A DNA stretch of 46,149 bases from an uncultured Actinomycetes bacterium (GTDB lineage Bacteria; Actinomycetota; Acidimicrobiia; Acidimicrobiales; Ilumatobacteraceae), in NCBI GenBank assembly GCA_937927625.1, contig CALBSD010000004.1:1-46149 (forward strand). The letters run 5' to 3'. Both the position numbers and the translations under genes were made by a program. The notes beneath the pieces are model-generated. The model was not told the origin of the DNA and did not search any database. It saw only the letters and a list, made by a program, of their open reading frames with translations. Positions 42,201-46,149 of this stretch are shown in pieces (positions within the stretch are counted from its first letter, which is position 1; each line of letters opens with the position of its first letter).

Positions 42201-42527
42201 TCAGACGTGGAGGTCTGCGTACTGTTCGAGAGCCACCGCGAGTGCCGGGCACTCGACTTGTGCCGATGCGCGTCCGCTCATCGTCGTGACGTCGAGGGTG
42301 ATGGACGTGCCACCATCCCAACGCACGCGAACGTTCGGCCCTCCGTAGGTGACGAGGACGTCGACGTGTGAGAAGCGTGTCTCCTGTTCGCGGCATAGCA
42401 GATAGACCTCGATGTCGATGGCGTAGTCGAGCCACTCGCCGACGTTGTTGTCGGTGAGGCTCTCGATCTCGGTTATCCGGTCGAGGAACGTTGCTTCGAG
42501 TATCTGCTGGTCGGATGGGTTGTTCAT
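42201..42527 (-). CDS. Small protein of unknown function
   Basis: 108 aa, acidic. I do not recognise it. The N-terminal half is helical (DQQILEATFLDRITEIESL, VGEWLDYAIDIEVYLLC) and the C-terminal half looks like beta strands (DVLVTYGGPNVRVRWDGGTS, ITLDVTTMSG). ATG 42527 is supported by CAGGAGA with a 4-nt spacer (CACC), a strong signal. It lies between the ArdC-like gene and the winged-helix gene in the same orientation. Confidence 0.65.
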   Translation of the reverse strand: MNNPSDQQILEATFLDRITEIESLTDNNVGEWLDYAIDIEVYLLCREQETRFSHVDVLVTYGGPNVRVRWDGGTSITLDVTTMSGRASAQVECPALAVALEQYADLHV

Positions 42528-42568
42528 GGTGTCTCCTGGGGTTGGTATCCGCCGGGTTGCGGACACCT

Positions 42569-42592
42569 TTCACCGTGTCGGAAACCGGTGAA
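42569..42592. promoter_or_regulatory. Inverted repeat upstream of the 108-aa gene
   Basis: TTCACCG (42569-42575) and CGGTGAA (42586-42592) form a 7-bp inverted repeat with a 10-bp spacer, 42-65 nt upstream of the ATG at 42527. Position and form suit an operator; no regulator can be named. Confidence 0.4.
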
Positions 42593-42623
42593 TGCGCATT
42601 CAGCACCGGGGGGCGACATGGGT

Positions 42624-42654
42624 CCGCCCGGGGTGCTGCTGCACGCCCGGGCGG
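42624..42654 (-). terminator. GC-rich hairpin just after the ArdC-like gene
   Basis: CCGCCCGGG (42624-42632) pairs with CCCGGGCGG (42646-42654), and inside it GTGC pairs with GCAC around a TGCT loop, leaving one bulged G. It lies 3 nt beyond the stop codon of the ArdC-like gene. There is no T-run, so it may be a stem-only terminator or mRNA stabiliser. Confidence 0.45.
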
Positions 42655-42657
42655 GGA

Positions 42658-43467
42658 TCAGGCCAGGGCCGGGGCCGGCTGGCGGGTGGTCAGTTGCGTG
42701 ATGATCTCGTGCGATCGGCTGACCACTCGGTCAGCCGTGGTGCGCACCAGGTTCATGTCGCCATCGCTCCATCGTGCGACGTAGGGGAACGAGTAGCTGT
42801 CGCTCTTGATCCCCAGATACGCGCACACGATGTAAGCGATGCTCTCGGCTTCCACTTCTGCGATTTCCCGCGGCGGTCGTGGTTCGGCGCCGTGGTCACT
42901 GATGATGTGGCCGAGTTCGTGGGTCAGTGTCTTGACTGCTTGTGCCGGTTCGAGGTGCGGACGCACCGAGACGGTCCGGTCGAGCCAGCGGGTGATGCCG
43001 TTGGCTGGTGCGCAGTCTCGCCGGTCGATCGTGAAGCCTCGCTCCTCGATCAGTCCGGCGATGCTGATCCACACTGCGTGTGGAGCTTCACCGTCGAGCA
43101 GCACGGGTCTGACATCGACCAGTTCTTCTCCTTCGGTGTCTGCTTCGTCGAACACCCACGTCGTACGGAAGTTCATCCGCGTCAGTTGTGGTGTGTCGTC
43201 GTTGTCGCCGCTTGTGCGTGTCGGACACGGTGCGAGGATGGCGATCCCCTTTGCGCCCTTCTTCACGTTGCGCCCGAGCCTTCTCCACGCGTTGTAGCCA
43301 GCGACGCGTGTTGCATCGGGACGTTGTGCGTGGATCAGCATCACGTTGCGCGCCGAGTAATCGTGGAAGCGGGCTGCGATGTTGATCATCGCCGTCCAGT
43401 CCTCCCCGGTCACCAGGGTTTCGAGGCGCCGCACGAGTTGTTCGTGCAGTTCCTTTGTGGTTGGCAT
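42658..43467 (-). CDS. ardC: ArdC-like antirestriction protein with zincin metallopeptidase domain
   Basis: 269 aa. The N-terminal ArdC_N-like domain (RFHDYSARNVMLIHAQRPDA, VAGYNAWRRLGRNVKKGAKGIAI, TTWVFDEADTEGEE-type strands) binds single-stranded DNA in known members. The C-terminal half has a zincin site, H183-E-L-G-H187 (KTLTHELGHIISDHG) with a downstream acidic stretch (EIAEVEAESIAYIV) supplying the third ligand region. ArdC proteins on plasmids protect incoming DNA from host restriction. ATG 43467 has AGGAG with a good spacer. It travels with an R-M system in the same element. Symbol by resemblance. Confidence 0.8.
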   Translation of the reverse strand: MPTTKELHEQLVRRLETLVTGEDWTAMINIAARFHDYSARNVMLIHAQRPDATRVAGYNAWRRLGRNVKKGAKGIAILAPCPTRTSGDNDDTPQLTRMNFRTTWVFDEADTEGEELVDVRPVLLDGEAPHAVWISIAGLIEERGFTIDRRDCAPANGITRWLDRTVSVRPHLEPAQAVKTLTHELGHIISDHGAEPRPPREIAEVEAESIAYIVCAYLGIKSDSYSFPYVARWSDGDMNLVRTTADRVVSRSHEIITQLTTRQPAPALA

Positions 43468-43543
43468 TGTTTCTCCTGTCTGTTAGCGGTCATGTGGGCG
43501 CGTGTGGTTGACGGGAGGCACCGTTGGCGCATCTACGCGATGG

Positions 43544-45196
43544 TCAAGTCGTTCCTGGGGTGACAAGCGGGACTGCGACTTGGCTCCACTGGTGGCCGTG
43601 GATGAACACCGCCTGACCTGTCGGCAGTCGTCGCAGAACGTTCGGCGACAGGACGAACTGCGATTGTTCTCGCAGCGATCCAGATTGGAGCAGCACGCCC
43701 TGGCGATCCACTCCGAGACTTGCTTCGAGTCCGTAGCGGGTGCCGAGCAGGTTCGAGATGATCTCGGGCGACGGCATTCGATGTGCGAGCACTGCTGCAC
43801 CGGAGTGAAGGATGCGTGCTTGCGCATCCGGCGCGCCGAGACCCTCTGGTGTTTGCACGCTGACGATCACTCGCACGTTCGCGCTGCGTGCCCGCTCGAA
43901 GGCCTCGATCACGAGTTGGGCGGTGTCGGGGTCACCGGAGACGATGGCGCCGAGTTCTTCGACGACGAGCAAGATCGGACGACTGTCCCTTCGCCTCGTG
44001 TCACGGATGTAGCCGATCAGGTCGACAAGCAGTGCGCGACCGAACGCTGCTGCCGCATCAGTGCGCGTCGAGGTCGGCAACGTCACCCACGCCGCGTCGC
44101 AGTTCTCCCACGACCATCCTCCGGGGACCTGGGCGACTGCTCCGATCGAGACGAGCTGACGTTCGAGGTCGAAGTACCTGTACCTGACACCCTGCACCTC
44201 GTCGGGTTTGAGGCTTGCGGCGACGGCGGCGTTCGGCGTTCCCGCCCACCGTGCTTTGAGCGCTGTCTGGTCGAGCGCAGCGAGAACGTCGGTGAGTGTT
44301 CCAGGTGTGGGCGTCGCGTCGGTGACGAGACTGAGCAACGTCGCGGCGACGGCGCGGTAGTACGGCTCGGAGTAACCCGCACACGCCATCAGTCGATCAC
44401 GGATCGCGGTCGGCTCTCCACGGAACAGGTCCATCGGGCCAGATGACGGCCAGATCAGGGCACGTCGCTTGTCTATGTCACTGCGTCTTGCGAGATCGTA
44501 GAAGTCCCGACTGGTGGCGTAGTCCTCCTTCGCGTCGATGACGATGACACGCCATCCGAGCGCCATGTGTGCCGCTGCGATGCGCAGGATCGACTGCGTC
44601 TTGCCTGCGCCTGTTGCTCCGATGGCGACGATGTGGCTCGCGTTGTTCGGCAGGAGGAGATGACTCCCCTTCCGCCATCCGTCGCCGGGCTCACCGTCGA
44701 GCCACACCCCGAGGGTCGGGGTTCCCTCGACCGTGAGAGGAACACCACGCGAGAGCCCGATGCGCGCCCGATGTTCCCGGTCGCGGTCATCTTCCGCGTC
44801 GCGAACGGCGCGACCGTGGATCGGATGCTTCTTGCGAAGGTGGATCCACAGATCACGTCCGAACGCGCCCGCGAGGAGCCCGACCGGGATCGACAACGGA
44901 ACCATGCGCACGAGTGCGTGTGCGAGTGCGGCGCCGCCGGGTGATCGCGTGATCGCGTGTGCGAGCGCGAACCAGTCGTCGGTGTATCGCCTCAACAGGA
45001 GCAACACACCGAACGCGAGCGCCACTGCGGAGCCTGCAAGTACGCGTCCTGCGACTTGCCAGTCGCGTGCCTTGTCACGTCTCCATCGCCACGACCAGAC
45101 GGCAGTCGGCACAGCCAACGGGAAGCACACGAGAAGGAACGTCGCGACGACCGCGGCCGTCGTCTCGATGCCGTGGTCGTTGTCCTGTGCGTTCAT
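43544..45196 (-). CDS. Membrane-anchored conjugation-type ATPase (VirD4/TraD-like coupling protein family)
   Basis: 550 aa. The N-terminus has two to three hydrophobic segments (TTAAVVATFLLVCFPLAVPT, VLAGSAVALAFGVLLLL, MVPLSIPVGLLAGAFG). The P-loop ATPase follows: Walker A GATGAGKT (~193-200), then VIVIDAKEDYATSRDFYDLA, and Walker B PILLVVEELGAIVS. VRVIVSVQTPEGLG is the later motif of the family. Such proteins pump DNA through a membrane channel in conjugation. ATG 45196 overlaps the upstream TGA as ATGA; a longer frame to 45307 is inside the upstream gene. Partner relaxase not visible. Confidence 0.78.
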   Translation of the reverse strand: MNAQDNDHGIETTAAVVATFLLVCFPLAVPTAVWSWRWRRDKARDWQVAGRVLAGSAVALAFGVLLLLRRYTDDWFALAHAITRSPGGAALAHALVRMVPLSIPVGLLAGAFGRDLWIHLRKKHPIHGRAVRDAEDDRDREHRARIGLSRGVPLTVEGTPTLGVWLDGEPGDGWRKGSHLLLPNNASHIVAIGATGAGKTQSILRIAAAHMALGWRVIVIDAKEDYATSRDFYDLARRSDIDKRRALIWPSSGPMDLFRGEPTAIRDRLMACAGYSEPYYRAVAATLLSLVTDATPTPGTLTDVLAALDQTALKARWAGTPNAAVAASLKPDEVQGVRYRYFDLERQLVSIGAVAQVPGGWSWENCDAAWVTLPTSTRTDAAAAFGRALLVDLIGYIRDTRRRDSRPILLVVEELGAIVSGDPDTAQLVIEAFERARSANVRVIVSVQTPEGLGAPDAQARILHSGAAVLAHRMPSPEIISNLLGTRYGLEASLGVDRQGVLLQSGSLREQSQFVLSPNVLRRLPTGQAVFIHGHQWSQVAVPLVTPGTT

Positions 45197-45867
45197 GGCA
45201 TCGGCCTCACGATGACGCGGGAACGCTCTGCCGGTGGCAACGCCGAGACGACTGCGGTGACCTGAGCGATGGTCGAGGGTGAGCACAGGTAGAGCACTTT
45301 CGCCCATCGCAACCCGTTGCCGTCATGCGCGTACAGAAGCGACTTGATCGTCGTCTCGACGCGTTTGCGTCCGTGCGGCGTTAGTTCCACCTCGACGGCC
45401 ACTCCAAGTCCGTCCTCGATCGATCCCCCGTCGGCAAGATGCTCGCCTGGTTGGATGATCCTGCGCAGCTCGGATTCCGATACCCATCGCCTCGGCCCTC
45501 CGATCGGCGCCATCCGCAAGCGAACCTCCGACACCGCCACCGTGTGGCGCAAGATCCCGATGCCCGGTCGGCGCCACCGCATCTGTCCGAACATCTGCGC
45601 GGCACGACCGGTGGGGATGACGACCGCAGGCTCACCGTGCCAGACGTTCCACTTGGTGACCAGGCCCAACTGCGCCCAGCGGGCCACCACCTGGCGGACG
45701 CGCCGGTCGGTGACCACGTCTCCCCCGGTCAGTTGGTGGAGCAGTCGGCCGACCTGGTCGAGGGATGCCGCACGCTGCTCGACGAGCCAGCGCAGGGCAT
45801 CCAGGTCCCGTTCCGTCAGTCTTGGTCCACTCCAACTCTCACTCTCACTCAACATCATCTGTCTCAT
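45193..45867 (-). CDS. Replication-relaxation family winged-helix protein
   Basis: 224 aa. The N-terminal winged helix (LTERDLDALRWLVEQRAASL, DRRVRQVVARWAQLGLVTKW, EPAVVIPTGRAAQMFG) and the C-terminal part (RHTVAVSEVRLRM, GVAVEVELTPHGRKRVETTI, VLYLCSPSTIAQVTAVV) fit the actinobacterial plasmid/ICE 'replication-relaxation' family. ATG 45867 is chosen because AAGGAG lies 8 nt upstream; the frame is open to 46107 but that stretch spans an inverted repeat and has no family similarity. It overlaps the coupling-ATPase gene by 4 nt (ATGA). Confidence 0.72.
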   Translation of the reverse strand: MRQMMLSESESWSGPRLTERDLDALRWLVEQRAASLDQVGRLLHQLTGGDVVTDRRVRQVVARWAQLGLVTKWNVWHGEPAVVIPTGRAAQMFGQMRWRRPGIGILRHTVAVSEVRLRMAPIGGPRRWVSESELRRIIQPGEHLADGGSIEDGLGVAVEVELTPHGRKRVETTIKSLLYAHDGNGLRWAKVLYLCSPSTIAQVTAVVSALPPAERSRVIVRPMP

Positions 45868-45898
45868 TTCTCTCTCTCCTTGTTGTTGTTCTCTCCCT

Positions 45899-45957
45899 TC
45901 CTTCACCACACACCCCACGTACTCACTCGCAGAGGGCGTGGGGTGTGTGGTGAAGGA
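45899..45957. repeat. Perfect 21-bp inverted repeat upstream of the leftward operon
   Basis: 45899-45919 and 45937-45957 are exact reverse complements (arm ends TCCTTC-type to CCCCACG) around a 17-nt spacer. It lies 32 nt upstream of the replication-relaxation start. There is no T-run on either side, so an operator, an mRNA hairpin or a transfer/replication origin element is more likely than a terminator. Confidence 0.8.
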
Positions 45958-45961
45958 GGCA

Positions 45962-45977
45962 CGCGTCGAACGACGCG
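45962..45977. repeat. Second small inverted repeat
   Basis: CGCGTCG-AA-CGACGCG is a 7-bp perfect stem with a 2-nt centre, 4 bp beyond the larger inverted repeat. Confidence 0.6.
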
Positions 45978-46109
45978 ATGAACCAGACAGTGAGCGCATT
46001 TCTGAGACACGCAAGTGGTTCCTCAGACCATTCAGTCTTGGGAAGCAACTTGGGATGATCTCGCGCGCTGGGTGACGGCAACCCATACGCACGGGCGAAC
46101 GGGACACAC

Positions 46110-46149
46110 AGATCGGAAGAGCGTCGTGTAGGGAAAGAGTGTCTTCGCC
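46110..46149. other. Illumina adapter sequence (artefact), end of assembly
   Basis: 46110-46142 matches 33 nt of the Illumina TruSeq universal adapter in reverse complement, starting AGATCGGAAGAGCGTCGTGT. The last seven bases (CTTCGCC) do not follow the adapter. This is read-through contamination, not genomic DNA. Confidence 0.96.

Larger units (their letters stand above)
33813..46109. mobile_element. Integrated mobile element at ssrA (one end only)
   Basis: The region starts with an integrase directly after tmRNA and then holds plasmid/ICE-type genes: a replication-relaxation family protein, a membrane-anchored conjugation-type ATPase, an ArdC-like antirestriction protein, winged-helix regulators and a restriction-modification operon. 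Codon third positions are visibly more GC-rich than in the core region to the left. No relaxase or full secretion machinery is visible, so it may be an ICE, a mobilisable element or an integrated plasmid; the distal part is cut off by the assembly end. Confidence 0.8.

Noticed and set aside
42592..43563. Open frame of 323 codons on the plus strand
   Set aside because: Antisense to the ArdC-like gene, which has a good Shine-Dalgarno and an HELGH motif.
43502..44446. Open frame of 314 codons on the plus strand
   Set aside because: Antisense to the coupling ATPase, Cys/Arg-rich with no domain pattern; the Walker motifs are on the other strand.
45938..46075. Short plus-strand frame reading VKEARVERRDEPDSERIS
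   Set aside because: No Shine-Dalgarno, no family, and it starts inside the inverted repeat; too weak to call a gene.
45868..46107. N-terminal extension of the replication-relaxation protein by 80 codons
   Set aside because: It crosses the 21-bp inverted repeat and nearly reaches the adapter; the internal ATG at 45867 has a well-spaced Shine-Dalgarno.

Overview
The first ~33.8 kb looks like an actinobacterial chromosome core. It carries the cluster infB-nusA-rimP, proS, dxr-rseP-ispG, cdsA-frr-pyrH-tsf-rpsB, a WhiG-type sigma factor, xerC, dprA and comM. It also has features of actinomycetes in a broad sense: an F420-dependent (LLM-class) oxidoreductase, an Rv2466c-like thioredoxin-fold protein, and a JAMM peptidase/CysM pair followed by murI-rph-rdgB, the order known from Mycobacterium tuberculosis. 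Many starts are GTG or TTG, many genes overlap by ATGA or GTGA, and several starts lack a clear Shine-Dalgarno. The absence of mycobacterial or streptomycete hallmarks suggests an uncultured lineage such as Acidimicrobiia; this placement is inference.

Layout. 1-6.4 kb: 3' end of an F420 oxidoreductase, a bidirectional terminator, then a leftward operon rimP-nusA-infB-thioredoxin-fold protein. 6.5-9.3 kb: rightward proS and a mannose-6-phosphate isomerase. 9.3-17.3 kb: a leftward run of translation, nucleotide, phospholipid and isoprenoid genes (rpsB, tsf, pyrH, frr, cdsA, dxr, rseP, ispG). 17.4-22.6 kb: leftward comM, dprA, a tyrosine recombinase with a doubled N-terminal domain, a WhiG/FliA sigma factor and a degenerate M23-like protein. 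22.6-32.9 kb: a lipoprotein, clpP, beta-carbonic anhydrase, two tandem PLP fold-type II enzymes, a tRNA with a UAG (Leu) anticodon but a short variable loop, a D-threonine-aldolase-like enzyme starting 2 nt after that tRNA, rdgB, rph, murI, an EamA transporter, cysM and a JAMM peptidase. 32.9-33.8 kb: smpB and tmRNA (ssrA).

From 33.8 kb to the end lies a GC-richer integrated element. Its tyrosine integrase sits right after the tmRNA 3' end, a classic attachment site. Everything else in it is leftward: a replication-relaxation-family winged-helix protein, a membrane-anchored conjugation-type ATPase, an ArdC-like antirestriction metallopeptidase, a small unknown protein, a winged-helix protein with paired palindromes upstream, and a three-gene restriction-modification operon. 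That operon (beta-class Mod, helicase-nuclease Res, and a free-standing protein resembling only the target-recognition and C-terminal part of MmeI-type enzymes) is the best candidate for something undescribed. The far end of the element is not in the window.

The last 40 bases begin with a 33-nt exact match to an Illumina TruSeq adapter, so 46110-46149 is not genomic and the window ends at an assembly break.
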